From Burkholderia sp. Bp9142 (GTDB lineage Bacteria; Pseudomonadota; Gammaproteobacteria; Burkholderiales; Burkholderiaceae), in contig NZ_QTPP01000033.1 of the NCBI RefSeq assembly GCF_003853415.1, forward strand, positions 1 through 64,000: DNA of 64,000 bases, in the 5' to 3' direction. The notes beneath the pieces were generated by a model that was not told the origin of the DNA, did not search any database, and was given only the letters and a program-made list of their open reading frames with translations. Both the position numbers and the translations under genes were made by a program. Below, one piece after another: positions 1 to 9,089 of this stretch; positions within the stretch are counted from its first letter, which is position 1, and each line of letters begins with the position of its first letter.

Positions 1-81
1 CAATTCCGGCAATTGCATCAACCGAAAAACGGCGAGCCCACTAACTTACGAATGGTGTACTCGGCGGGGTAAGGTCAGGTT

Positions 82-783
82 GTGAAAAAGGAGCTCGCTG
101 ATTCTATTGCCCCTCCAACGAAAGATTTTTCGGCGGCTTTTACCTTAAAATACGGCCGAGTGTTTGATGATTTTAAAAAATGGGCAAATGGACAAGTCAG
201 ATCACTTGGGAATGAGGAGATCAACCCTGCGGAAGATATTTCGCTAATCGCCTGCTATCTGTCTGAGCGACTTTCTAAAATTCCTGTCGGAAACGATGCT
301 GCATCTTCGTATCATAAATTGATGGTTGGTGTTTTGGAGCTAATTTTTTACCCGAATTTGACTTGCCCACAAGTTGAGCGAGAAATCAATGAGGGTAGAA
401 AGAGAATCGATATTGTTTTCGATAACTCCGCAAACGAAGGTTTCTTTTGGGGGGTTCATCAAATTCGACATATTCCTGCCCAGTATATAATGATTGAGTG
501 CAAAAACTATGGTAGAGAGGTTGGAAATCCTGAGGTTGATCAGCTGTCTGGTCGATTTGGTGCAAATAGAGGGCAGGTTGGATTGTTGTTGTGTAGAAGT
601 GTTGAAAATTTCGATAGATTATTAGATCGATGTAGGGATTTTTATAGAGATAAGCGAGAAATTATTATTCCGCTAACGGATGATGATTTTCATGAAATAT
701 TGCGCGCTAGAAGTGAGAATGTGAGCGATAGAATAGAGGATCGTGTCTTGCAAGACCGAGCTCGGGATATTGTTATGGCGTAG
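82..783 (+). CDS. PD-(D/E)XK nuclease-like hypothetical protein
   Basis: A 233-residue protein starting at GTG; an in-frame stop at 70-72 leaves no room for an earlier start. I do not recognise a named family. The middle shows a restriction-endonuclease-like pattern: RKRIDIVF supplies an Asp on a strand, then after a spacer comes MIECKNYG with the E-x-K pair, then a helix with DQLSGRFG and a strand GQVGLLLCR, as in Mrr and other PD-(D/E)XK nucleases. Catalytic residues are inferred from this pattern only. The gene is visibly richer in A and T than everything from gyrB onward and uses AT-rich codons, which suggests recent transfer. It stands beside an IS256-type element. It could belong to a defence or mobile module continuing left of the window. 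Confidence 0.6.
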   Translation: MKKELADSIAPPTKDFSAAFTLKYGRVFDDFKKWANGQVRSLGNEEINPAEDISLIACYLSERLSKIPVGNDAASSYHKLMVGVLELIFYPNLTCPQVEREINEGRKRIDIVFDNSANEGFFWGVHQIRHIPAQYIMIECKNYGREVGNPEVDQLSGRFGANRGQVGLLLCRSVENFDRLLDRCRDFYRDKREIIIPLTDDDFHEILRARSENVSDRIEDRVLQDRARDIVMA

Positions 784-870
784 CCGATGAGGCTATTGCT
801 CGTATGGGTAAGTAGCCGAGAGCCGCTACTGGTGTCAAGTGGAGGAGGTCGTGAGGCACGCAATAAATTC

Positions 871-895
871 AGTGGCTACTGAATACCCAGCCACT
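871..895. repeat. Inverted repeat between the nuclease-like gene and the IS
   Basis: AGTGGCT (871-877) and AGCCACT (889-895) form a 7-bp stem with an 11-nt loop. No T-run follows on either strand, so it is not a convincing intrinsic terminator. The stretch from 784 to the IS has no other feature I can support. Confidence 0.3.
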
Positions 896-976
896 TGCAT
901 TGGCGCTGCTTGGGTCGCAAATGCGCATTAGCATTTTCTCAAGAGGCGGGGAGCTAATTGTGCGTTCGGGGCTTTG

Positions 977-2349
977 GAACCTGTCCGCATTTTTGTGGGC
1001 GAGGCGGTTGAACAGCGTGTTATCCGCGCGCCTGCATGAACCGCTCGCCGAACAGGATAGCAAACTGGTTCATCGCTGATTTCCAGTCGAAGGCGGCCGA
1101 ACGGTCTTGGCCAGCACGTTGCGCAGCGCCAGCCAGAGCAGCTTGATCGCCGCCTCATCGTTCGGGAAGTGGCCACGCGTCTTGATGATCTTGCGCAACT
1201 GCATGTTCAAGCTTTCGAAGGCGTTTGTCGTATAAACGACCCGACGAATCTCCGGCGGGAACACGTAGAACGGTACGACGTGTTCCCATGCCCGCTGCCA
1301 CGATTGCACGATGGTCGGGTACTTCTGGCCCCAGGGGCCCTCGGCGAAGTCGTGCAGCGCCTGCCTTGCCGCATCTTCGCTGGCGGCCGCGTAGATCGGA
1401 CGCAGCGCTGCGGCGAGCGCCTTGCGATCCTTGTAGCTGGCGTACTCGAGGCTGTTGCGGATCAGATGCACGATGCAGGTCTGGACGGTCGTGCGGGGAT
1501 ACGCCGTGCTGATTGCCTCGGCCAGTCCCTTCAGGCCATCGACCACGGCGATCAGGATGTCCTGGCAGCCGCGCGTCTTGAGTTCGTTGAACACCTTGAG
1601 CCAGAACTTGGCGCCCTCGGTCTGCTCGATCCAGAGGCCCAGCACGTCGCGCTGGCCGTCGGCTTGGATGCCCAGCGCTAGATAGACGGCCTTGTTGCTG
1701 ACTACGCCATCGTCGCGGATCTTGACTCGCAGCGCATCGAAGAACACGACTGGATACATCGGCTCAAGCGGACGGTTCTGCCAGGTCAGCGCCTCGGCCA
1801 TCACCTCGTCGGTGACCGAACTGATGAAGTCGGGCGACACCTCAGTGCCATAGTGCTCGGCCAGAAACCCCTGAATCTCGCGCACGCTCATGCCGCGGGC
1901 GTACATCGCGATGATGCGCTCGTCAAAGCCGGTGAAACGGCGCTCGTGCTTGGGAATCAGGATCGGCTCGAAGCTGCCGTCGCGGTCGCGGGGCACGTCA
2001 ACCCGAACCGGGCCACGATCGGTGATGACCGTCTTGCCGCTGGCGCCGTTGCGCTCGTTGGCTTGGCCGGACGGTTTAGGCTGGCCAGGCGGGTAGCCCA
2101 GATGCAGGCTCATCTCGGCGCTCATCGCGCGCTCGATGACTGCCTTGTTGAACGCCAGCATCAGATCCTGCACCTCGGCCGGCGTCATGGGCCCCTTGAC
2201 CAGTTGGTCCAGCAGTTCCTTGGGCAGTTCAGGCAGCGGCCCGCGGGCCGCTGCCTGTGAGGCCACCGTACGTCTTTTCTTCTTCATCGGCATATCCATG
2301 ACTTTTACACCTCATGATATGCCTCGCCCACGAAATCCCGGATAGGTCC
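977..2349 (-). mobile_element. IS256-family insertion sequence, 1373 bp
   Basis: The ends are imperfect 29-bp inverted repeats at 977-1005 and 2321-2349, identical at 23 of 29 positions by eye and sharing an inner GTGGGCGAGGC. The 8 bp GGGCTTTG is directly repeated just outside both ends (969-976 and 2350-2357), the target duplication length expected for IS256 elements. The single transposase gene runs leftward and is frameshifted near its 3' end. The element sits just beyond the transcription terminator of gyrB, so it does not break a recognisable gene. Confidence 0.9.
1070..2299 (-). CDS. IS256-family (Mutator-type) transposase, C-terminus frameshifted
   Basis: This enzyme moves the surrounding IS by DDE chemistry. 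Recognisable blocks are VVFFDALRVKIR (first Asp), AVVDGLKG (second Asp) and TTNAFESLN (Glu), with the family signature C-x2-H in QTCIVHLIRN. The reading frame as it stands gives 409 residues ending in PPSTGNQR. At about position 1097 adding one G to the coding strand restores the expected tail TVRAAFDWKSAMNQF and carries the frame to a TAA at 1020-1022, for a total of about 426 residues. This is therefore probably a one-base deletion in a G run. The DDE triad is upstream of the lesion, so residual activity is possible. A sequencing error is the alternative. Confidence 0.9.
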   Translation of the reverse strand: MDMPMKKKRRTVASQAAARGPLPELPKELLDQLVKGPMTPAEVQDLMLAFNKAVIERAMSAEMSLHLGYPPGQPKPSGQANERNGASGKTVITDRGPVRVDVPRDRDGSFEPILIPKHERRFTGFDERIIAMYARGMSVREIQGFLAEHYGTEVSPDFISSVTDEVMAEALTWQNRPLEPMYPVVFFDALRVKIRDDGVVSNKAVYLALGIQADGQRDVLGLWIEQTEGAKFWLKVFNELKTRGCQDILIAVVDGLKGLAEAISTAYPRTTVQTCIVHLIRNSLEYASYKDRKALAAALRPIYAAASEDAARQALHDFAEGPWGQKYPTIVQSWQRAWEHVVPFYVFPPEIRRVVYTTNAFESLNMQLRKIIKTRGHFPNDEAAIKLLWLALRNVLAKTVRPPSTGNQR

Positions 2350-2392
2350 GGGCTTTGGCATCTGATGACTTGCTTGCTAGTTTATTTCAAAT

Positions 2393-2429
2393 AAAAAAAG
2401 GCCCGTAACTCCTATGAGTGCGGGCCTTT
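2393..2429 (-). terminator. Intrinsic terminator of gyrB
   Basis: AAAGGCCCG (2397-2405) pairs with CGGGCCTTT (2421-2429); read leftward, the stem is followed by a run of T. It lies about 30 bp after the gyrB stop, in the right orientation. Confidence 0.85.
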
Positions 2430-2458
2430 GCGTGAGCTCACTGTTCAAGCGAAATTTC

Positions 2459-4933
2459 TCAAACGTCGATATTCCCCGCCCGCAACGCATTCGACTCAAT
2501 AAACGCCCGTCGCGGCTCGACGTCATCCCCCATGAGGGTAGTAAAGATCCCATCCGCGGCAATCGCATCTTCGATCTGCACGCGCAGCAGTCGCCGCACG
2601 GTCGGGTCCATCGTCGTTTCCCACAGCTGTTCGGGGTTCATTTCACCGAGCCCCTTATACCGCTGCTTCGAAACGTTCCGTTCCGCATCAGCAAGCAGCC
2701 ACTTCATCGCGCTCTTGAAGTCGCTCACGGCCATGCTGCGCTCACCGCGCTTGATGACCGCACCTTCCCCGATGAGCCCCTTGAACGTATTCGCGGTGGT
2801 CACAAGCTGCTGATAATCCGCCGTGTGCTGGAATTCCTGGTCGATGACCGAAACCCGCACGTTGCCGTGATGCGTACGCTCGACATGCAGCGACCGCTGT
2901 TCGCGAACCGGGTCATACGAAGGCACCACGCGCACTTCGTTCTTCAAAGCCTCGTCATGCAACGCAGCGTGCAGCGCCTTCGCCGAAGCCTCGGTCGAAG
3001 CCTCATTGGAAAGATCGATCTCCACCCCATCCATGACGGCCTCAAGCGCAGCCGGGTCATACAACCGGCTCAACCGCTCGATCACGCTCTTCGACAGCAG
3101 GTACGACCGCGCCAGCTCGCCAAGCGCATCACCGGAAATCGCAGCAGCGTTCTCACCCGGCACCAGCTCCGACCCTTGCAGCGCCAACCGCAGCATGTGC
3201 GCGTTGAGCTCCACGTCATCCTTCAGATACCGCTCGTCCTTGCCCGCCTTGATCTTGTAAAGCGGCGGCTGTGCGATATACACATAGCCGCGCTCGATCA
3301 TGTCCGGCATCTGGCGATAGAGGAACGTGAGCAGCAGCGTCCGGATGTGCGCACCATCGACGTCCGCGTCGGTCATGATGATGATGCGGTGATAGCGGAG
3401 CTTGTCGAGGTTGTAGTCTTCCTTGCCGATCCCGCAGCCGAGCGCGGTCACGAGCGTGACGATCTGCTCCGACGACAGCAGCTTGTCGTAGCGTGCCTTC
3501 TCGACGTTCAGCACCTTGCCGCGCAGCGGCAGGATCGCCTGGAACTTCCGGTCACGCCCTTGCTTGGCCGAGCCACCTGCCGAGTCACCCTCGACGATGT
3601 AGATTTCGCACTTCGCCGGGTCTTTCTCCTGGCAGTCCGCGAGCTTGCCGGGCAGGCCGACGCCGTCGAGCACACCCTTGCGGCGCGTCATCTCACGCGC
3701 CTTCCGCGCCGCATCACGCGCACGCGCAGCCTCGACAATCTTCCCGCAGATGATCTTCGCGTCGATCGGCGTTTCGAGCAGGAACTCTTCCAGCGCCTTC
3801 GCGACGACTTCTTCAACCGGCGCCCGCACTTCGGACGACACCAGCTTGTCCTTCGTCTGCGAGCTGAACTTCGGCTCCGGCACCTTCACGGACAGCACGC
3901 ACGAAAGACCTTCACGCATGTCGTCGCCGGTCGTCTCGACCTTCGCCTTCTTCGCGATTTCGTTGTCGGTGATGTACTTGTTGATGACGCGCGTCATCGC
4001 GGCCCGCAGGCCGGTCAAGTGCGTGCCGCCGTCACGCTGCGGAATGTTGTTCGTGAAGCACAGCACGTTCTCGTTGTAGCTGTCGTTCCACTGCATCGCG
4101 ACTTCGACGCCCACGCCATCCTTCTCGCCGTTGGCGTGGAAGATGGTCGGGTGCAGGTTGGTCTTCGTCTTGTTGATGTACTCGACGAAGCCCTTCACAC
4201 CGCCGGCGAACGCGAAATCGTCTTCCTTGCCCGAACGCAGATCGGTGAGGCGAATCCGCACACCGTTGTTCAGGAACGAGAGCTCACGCATCCGCTTCGC
4301 GAGGATGTCGTAGTGATACTCGACCGTGCCGAAAATCGTCGGATCGGCCATGAAGTGCACTTCGGTGCCGCGGTTCTCGGTATCGCCGGTAACCAGCATC
4401 GGCGACACTTCCACGCCGTCCACCTGCTCGAGCACGCGATCCTGCGCAACACCGCGATGGAACTCCATGAACCGCTTCTTGCCGTCACGGCGCACCGTGA
4501 GCCGCAACCAGCTCGACAACGCGTTCACGCACGACACACCCACGCCGTGCAGCCCACCCGAAACCTTGTAGCTGTTCTGGTCGAACTTCCCCCCGGCATG
4601 CAGCTCGGTCATCACGATCTCGGCAGCACTCCGCTTCGGCTCGTGCTTGTCGTTCATCTTCACGTCGGTCGGAATCCCGCGGCCGTTGTCGGTCACGGAA
4701 ATCGAGTTGTCGGCGTGAATCGTCACGTGGATGTCGTTGCAGTACCCGGCCAACGCTTCGTCGATCGAGTTGTCGAGCACCTCGAACACGAGGTGGTGCA
4801 GACCGGTGCCGTCAGACGTGTCGCCGATGTACATCCCGGGGCGCTTGCGCACCGCTTCCAGACCTTCGAGGATCTGGATCGACGAGGCGCCGTAGCTGCT
4901 GTTATCGGGTTGCGTATTGTGCTGTTCACTCAT
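2459..4933 (-). CDS. gyrB: DNA gyrase subunit B
   Basis: The ATPase subunit of gyrase, which with GyrA introduces negative supercoils. The start at 4933 (protein MSEQHNTQPD) is chosen because GGAAG precedes it at good spacing and it gives 824 residues, close to the family length; the frame stays open another 50 codons upstream without family resemblance. The N-terminal GHKL ATPase shows EVLDNSIDEALAG, DNGRGIP and GGLHGVGVS. The Toprim domain shows EGDSAGGSAKQGRDR and TDADVDGAHIRTLLL, which bind catalytic Mg. The C-terminus PRRAFIESNAL interacts with GyrA. It follows dnaN in the conserved dnaA-dnaN-gyrB order and has its own terminator downstream. Confidence 0.98.
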   Translation of the reverse strand: MSEQHNTQPDNSSYGASSIQILEGLEAVRKRPGMYIGDTSDGTGLHHLVFEVLDNSIDEALAGYCNDIHVTIHADNSISVTDNGRGIPTDVKMNDKHEPKRSAAEIVMTELHAGGKFDQNSYKVSGGLHGVGVSCVNALSSWLRLTVRRDGKKRFMEFHRGVAQDRVLEQVDGVEVSPMLVTGDTENRGTEVHFMADPTIFGTVEYHYDILAKRMRELSFLNNGVRIRLTDLRSGKEDDFAFAGGVKGFVEYINKTKTNLHPTIFHANGEKDGVGVEVAMQWNDSYNENVLCFTNNIPQRDGGTHLTGLRAAMTRVINKYITDNEIAKKAKVETTGDDMREGLSCVLSVKVPEPKFSSQTKDKLVSSEVRAPVEEVVAKALEEFLLETPIDAKIICGKIVEAARARDAARKAREMTRRKGVLDGVGLPGKLADCQEKDPAKCEIYIVEGDSAGGSAKQGRDRKFQAILPLRGKVLNVEKARYDKLLSSEQIVTLVTALGCGIGKEDYNLDKLRYHRIIIMTDADVDGAHIRTLLLTFLYRQMPDMIERGYVYIAQPPLYKIKAGKDERYLKDDVELNAHMLRLALQGSELVPGENAAAISGDALGELARSYLLSKSVIERLSRLYDPAALEAVMDGVEIDLSNEASTEASAKALHAALHDEALKNEVRVVPSYDPVREQRSLHVERTHHGNVRVSVIDQEFQHTADYQQLVTTANTFKGLIGEGAVIKRGERSMAVSDFKSAMKWLLADAERNVSKQRYKGLGEMNPEQLWETTMDPTVRRLLRVQIEDAIAADGIFTTLMGDDVEPRRAFIESNALRAGNIDV

Positions 4934-5126
4934 GGATATCTTCCGGTTCTGCGAGGCCACTCTCGTGGCGGCGCGGTGCGTTTCAGCGAGAGAAATCGCC
5001 GGGCCGCTCCAGTTTCCTGGCCCGCCCGAGGCACCTGAAAGGCACCAAAGGGACGGGTTGTCGGTTCGCCATAAAAACGCCAAAGGGGCTTGCCGCCCCC
5101 TGGTGTGTGTTGCGATGTCGAGCGCG

Positions 5127-6233
5127 TCAGATGCGCATCGGCATCACGACATACTTGAACTCGTCGTTCTCGGGCACGGTAATCAGCGCGCTCGAGCTGG
5201 CGTCGCCGAGGCTCACCTGCACGGTGTCGACCTTCAGGTTCGCGAGCACGTCGAGCAGATACGTGACGTTGAAGCCGATGTCGACGGTATCGCCCTGGTA
5301 CGCGATTTCCAGTTCTTCCTGCGCCTCTTCCTGATCGGCGTTGGTCGACATGATCTTCAGCTGGCCCGGCGCGATGATGCAGCGCACGCCCTTGAACTTG
5401 TCCGAGGTCAGGATGGCCGCACGTTGCAGCGAACGCTGCAGCTCTTCACGGCCGATCTCGAACGTGTTCTTGTGCGCCTTCGGGATCACGCGCTGGAAGT
5501 CGGGGAACTTGCCCTCGACGAGTTTCGACACGAGCTCGACCTGGCCGAACGTGAACTTGGCCTGGGTTTGCGCGATGTCGATGGTGACGGTGTCGTCGAT
5601 GTCCTCGAGCAGGCGTTGCAGCTCAAGAATCGTCTTGCGCGGCACGATGACTTCCTGGCGGCCGAACGTGCCGCCTTCGAGCTTCATCGACGAGAACGCG
5701 AGGCGGTGGCCGTCGGTGGCCACGGCCATCAGCTGGTCGCCGTCGACGACGAGCAGCATGCCGTTCAGGTAGTAGCGGATGTCCTGCTGCGCCATCGCGA
5801 AGTGCACCATGCCGAGCAGCTGGCGGAACGACTTCTGCGGGACGGTGAGGGTCGCGCCGAAATCCTTCGCCTGCGCGACGGTCGGGAACTCGTCGGCCGC
5901 CAGCGTCTGCAGTGCGAAGCGGCTCTTGCCCGATTGAACGGTGAGGCGCTTGTCGGCGAGCGACAGCGTGACCTGGCCGTCAGGCATCGCGCGCAGGATG
6001 TCGAGCAGCTTGCGGGCCGCGACGGTGGTGGCCACCTGGTCGCCGCCGACGCCGAAATCGGCGCGCGTGGTGATCTGCAGCTCCAGGTCGGTCGACAGGA
6101 ATGAAACGTCCGGGCCGTTCTTGGTGATCAGCAGGTTGGCAAGGATCGGCAACGTATGGCGGCGTTCGACGATGCCGCTGACCGTTTGCAGCGGCCTGAG
6201 GAGGGTGTCTCGTTCGGTCTTGACCAGTTGCAT
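5127..6233 (-). CDS. dnaN: DNA polymerase III beta subunit (sliding clamp)
   Basis: The 368-residue ring-forming clamp that tethers DNA polymerase III and many repair proteins to DNA. The sequence begins MQLVKTERDTLLRPL and ends VVMPMRI, the conserved C-terminal strand of the protein-binding cleft; length matches three roughly 120-residue clamp domains. The start is preceded by GAAGGAACT, a good ribosome-binding site. It lies between dnaA and gyrB, all transcribed leftward. The 170-bp gap to dnaA contains a GC-rich hairpin (CCGCCCC/GGGGCGG, about 6352-6373), which could weaken read-through from dnaA. Confidence 0.98.
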   Translation of the reverse strand: MQLVKTERDTLLRPLQTVSGIVERRHTLPILANLLITKNGPDVSFLSTDLELQITTRADFGVGGDQVATTVAARKLLDILRAMPDGQVTLSLADKRLTVQSGKSRFALQTLAADEFPTVAQAKDFGATLTVPQKSFRQLLGMVHFAMAQQDIRYYLNGMLLVVDGDQLMAVATDGHRLAFSSMKLEGGTFGRQEVIVPRKTILELQRLLEDIDDTVTIDIAQTQAKFTFGQVELVSKLVEGKFPDFQRVIPKAHKNTFEIGREELQRSLQRAAILTSDKFKGVRCIIAPGQLKIMSTNADQEEAQEELEIAYQGDTVDIGFNVTYLLDVLANLKVDTVQVSLGDASSSALITVPENDEFKYVVMPMRI

Positions 6234-6403
6234 AGAGTTCCTTCGTTGAGTAACGGCCTGCAGCGCAGCAGCCTCGCAGCGCCCCGCCGGCCGGGCTCTT
6301 GGCCCGCCACCACCGGGGCGGTCAAACCAGTATTGTGCCTCAAAACCGAACCGCCCCCCTTAAATTGGGGCGGAGGCCGAATGATCAAGCGCGGTCCGCG
6401 CGC

Positions 6404-7981
6404 TCAGCCCTTCAGCGTCTGTTCCAGCACGTGCAGCTCGTGGTTGAGCTGCGCGTCCTTGCTGCGCTCGTCGGCGATCTTGCGCACGGCGTGCAGCACG
6501 GTGGTGTGATCGCGCCCGCCGAACAGCTCGCCGATCTCCGGCAGGCTCTTCTGCGTGAGTTCCTTCGCCAGGTACATCGCAATCTGCCGCGGCCGCGCGA
6601 TGTTCGCGGGACGCTTCTTCGAATACATGTCGGCGACCTTGATGTTGTAGAAGTCGGCGACGGTCTTCTGGATGTTCTCGACCGAAATCTGCCGGTTCTG
6701 CACGGTCAGCAGGTCCTTCAGCGCTTCCTTGGTCAGCTCGATCGAGATCTCGCGGCCGTGGAACTTCGAATACGCGAGGATCTTGCGCAGCGCGCCTTCG
6801 AGCTCGCGCACGTTCGAGCGCAGGTGCTTCGCGACGAAGAACGCGACGTCCTCCGACAGGTTCACGCCTTCCGACTGCGCCTTGCGCATCAGGATCGCGA
6901 CGCGCATTTCCAGCTCGGGCGGCTCGATCGCGACGGTGAGGCCCGAGTCGAAGCGCGAGATCAGGCGATCGTCGATGCCCGAAATCTCCTTCGGATACGT
7001 GTCGCTGGTGATGATCACCTGCGCCTTGTTCGCGACGAGCGCCTCGAACGCGTAGAAGAATTCCTCTTGCGTGCGCGACTTGCCGGAGAAGAATTGAATA
7101 TCGTCGATCAGCAGCAGGTCGAGCGAGTGGTAGTAGCGCTTGAAGTCGTCGAACGCCTTGCGCTGGTATGCCTTCACCACGTCGGACACGTATTGCTCCG
7201 CGTGGATGTAGCGGATCCGCGCGCCGGCCTTGTCGAGCAGCAGCTGGTTGCCGATCGCGTGGATCAGGTGGGTCTTGCCGAGGCCGACGCCGCCGTACAG
7301 GAACAGCGGGTTGTACGAGATGCCGGGGTTGTCCGCGACCTGGATCGCGGCGGCGCGTGCGAGCTGGTTCGCCTTACCGGTCACGAAGTTGTCGAACGTG
7401 AGCACGGGGTTCAGCTTCGAGCGTTCGTACATCGAATCGGCTTCGCCGCCGTTCGCGGGCGCGGCACCGGGGCCCGGGCGCCAGGTACGGCGGCCGGCGG
7501 CCGCTTCGTGCGCGGGCAGGCTCGGCAGGTCGATGTCGGCGTCGTCGGCGTTCAGGTGGTGCGCGGCAGCCGCCGACGGCGTCATCGGCACGTCGGCCGG
7601 CGCGCTGGGCGCGGCGGCGGCATTCGCGGTCAGGTTGGCGGCGATCGCGGCGATCGTCGCGGCAGGGCCGCTCGGTGCCAGCGGCGCGCGCGGGGCGGCC
7701 GGCGCGGCGCTCGCAGCGGCGCTGCGCATGCCGGCCTTCGGATCGAGGACGAACTGGACTTCGATCGGCGCGTTCCAGAAATCTCGGGCCAGATCGGAGA
7801 TGCGGCCCGAAAACTGGCTCTTGACCCAGTCCAGCTTGAAGCGGTTCGGCGCGGCGATGGACAGCGTGTTCGCCGACGCATCGAAGGCCACCGGGGCCAA
7901 GGGTTTGATCCACGTCACGTACTGCTGGGGCGTCAGCTCGCGCTCCAGCAGTGCGGAACAGTGTTGCCAGAAATCGTTCAT
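6404..7981 (-). CDS. dnaA: Chromosomal replication initiator protein DnaA
   Basis: The AAA+ ATPase that binds DnaA boxes and opens the origin. The start at 7981 (MNDFWQHCSALL) gives 525 residues with the conserved domain I; an open frame upstream has no family resemblance. Domain I covers about residues 1-80, followed by an Ala/Pro-rich linker to about 185. Domain III has Walker A GGVGLGKTH near 229-237 and Walker B LLLIDDIQFF. Domain IV carries the DNA-binding signature GGRDHTTVLHAVRKI. The linker is longer than in E. coli, as is usual in Burkholderia. No clear Shine-Dalgarno precedes the start. It is divergent from rpmH across the presumed origin region. Confidence 0.97.
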   Translation of the reverse strand: MNDFWQHCSALLERELTPQQYVTWIKPLAPVAFDASANTLSIAAPNRFKLDWVKSQFSGRISDLARDFWNAPIEVQFVLDPKAGMRSAAASAAPAAPRAPLAPSGPAATIAAIAANLTANAAAAPSAPADVPMTPSAAAAHHLNADDADIDLPSLPAHEAAAGRRTWRPGPGAAPANGGEADSMYERSKLNPVLTFDNFVTGKANQLARAAAIQVADNPGISYNPLFLYGGVGLGKTHLIHAIGNQLLLDKAGARIRYIHAEQYVSDVVKAYQRKAFDDFKRYYHSLDLLLIDDIQFFSGKSRTQEEFFYAFEALVANKAQVIITSDTYPKEISGIDDRLISRFDSGLTVAIEPPELEMRVAILMRKAQSEGVNLSEDVAFFVAKHLRSNVRELEGALRKILAYSKFHGREISIELTKEALKDLLTVQNRQISVENIQKTVADFYNIKVADMYSKKRPANIARPRQIAMYLAKELTQKSLPEIGELFGGRDHTTVLHAVRKIADERSKDAQLNHELHVLEQTLKG

Positions 7982-8402
7982 CAAGTAACTGTCGTTTTTT
8001 GCGTGCACAGCGCGGCTCGCCGGCGCCCTTGTCGCGGTGGCGCAACAAGGCCCGAAGCGGTCGTGCGAGCGTGCGTCGGACGCCTGCGTCACGGTCGTGG
8101 AGGGGCAGGCGCGAGCCGAAGCGGCGTGCGGGATTCTTGGAGATAAGGCGAGATTCTAACGCCAAACGCGGCCACAGCGGGACTTATCCACAGGCTGCGA
8201 TTGTGGGTCGCGGGGCCGGATCGGCCGGGGCCGGCACAGGCGGACGACTCCTAAAGTATTGACCGTCAAGAGAAAAACGGTTTAAATAGCGGGTTCCGCG
8301 AAAACCAATCCTGTATTCCCGGCGATTGCGTTCGCCCGAATGCCTCCGGTTAAGGGCACGCGGTCCCCTGAATTTCGACATTCTCGAACAAGTGAGAACA
8401 TC
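7982..8402. other. dnaA-rpmH intergenic region, possible part of oriC
   Basis: This 421-bp spacer separates divergent dnaA and rpmH. It contains one perfect DnaA box (8184-8192) and an AT-richer stretch around 8255-8290. I find no further perfect boxes here, so it is either an autoregulatory region for dnaA or only part of a replication origin. Designation as oriC rests on gene context. Confidence 0.4.
8184..8192 (+). promoter_or_regulatory. DnaA box
   Basis: TTATCCACA matches the consensus DnaA box exactly. It lies about 200 bp upstream of the dnaA start, so it may serve autoregulation as well as replication. Confidence 0.75.
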
Positions 8403-8537
8403 ATGAAACGTACTTACCAACCGTCCGTGACGCGCCGCAAGCGCACCCATGGCTTCCGTGTCCGCATGAAGACGGCAGGTGGCCGCAAGGTCATCAACGC
8501 TCGCCGCGCGAAGGGCCGCAAGCGCCTCGCCATCTAA
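8403..8537 (+). CDS. rpmH: 50S ribosomal protein L34
   Basis: A 44-residue basic ribosomal protein of the large subunit, beginning [18 protein letters not shown] and ending KGRKRLAI, the full family length. The frame is open further upstream, but the family always starts at MKRT. It is the first gene of the conserved rpmH-rnpA-yidD-yidC rightward group, with rnpA 15 bp behind it, and is divergent from dnaA. Confidence 0.97.
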
Positions 8538-8552
8538 GGCAGGTTGCGCGCT

Positions 8553-9014
8553 GTGTCCGCCGTCCGCAGTCCTGCGGAAGGTACCGTCGAGCCGGGTGCG
8601 AATCCGTCGCAGACGAAAGCCGCCTTCCCGAAAGCTGCGCGACTTCTGAAAACGGATGAATTTTCATCCGTTTTTCGTTTGCGCCCCTGGCGGCGCTCCG
8701 CGCACTTCGTGATCTACGGCAAGCCGACCGGCCAGCCCGCGCGTTTGGGGCTCGTCATCGGCAAGAAGTATGCGCCGCGTGCGGTAACCCGTAATCTCGT
8801 GAAGCGGCTGGCGCGCGATGCGTTTCGCTTGCGCCGGGCCGAGTTCGCCGGTTACGACCTGCTGCTGCGGCAGCACACGCGCTTCGACAAGAAAGCGCTG
8901 CCGAGCGCGGCTTCCGCCCCGCTCGCGGCGATGTGTGCGGCCGAAATCCGCGAACTGCTCGACAGGGCAGTCCGGGAGATCGCCCGCCGCGCGTCGAAGC
9001 CCGCGTCCGAGTGA
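8553..9014 (+). CDS. rnpA: Ribonuclease P protein component
   Basis: The protein cofactor of RNase P, which matures tRNA 5' ends together with the RNA subunit. The hallmark RNR region is present as RLGLVIGKKYAPRAVTRNLV followed by KRLARDAFR. I chose GTG at 8553 because AGG at 8541-8543 lies 9 nt upstream; TTG at 8544, in the same frame, leaves no room for a ribosome-binding site. The N-terminal 30 residues before AAFPKAARLLKTDEF are poorly conserved, so the true start could also be further in. It follows rpmH closely and precedes yidD. Confidence 0.92.
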   Translation: MSAVRSPAEGTVEPGANPSQTKAAFPKAARLLKTDEFSSVFRLRPWRRSAHFVIYGKPTGQPARLGLVIGKKYAPRAVTRNLVKRLARDAFRLRRAEFAGYDLLLRQHTRFDKKALPSAASAPLAAMCAAEIRELLDRAVREIARRASKPASE

Positions 9015-9089
9015 CGCATCCGTGCCCGGTGCGGCGTTCGCGCCTGCCCGGCCGGTTTTGACGCGGCGTCGAACGGCGCCGCCCAAGGT

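Noticed and set aside
2414..5038. 874-codon open frame antisense to gyrB
   Set aside because: The opposite strand is unmistakably gyrB; the antisense frame has low-complexity Arg/His/Val-rich translation and no domain, as expected in GC-rich DNA.
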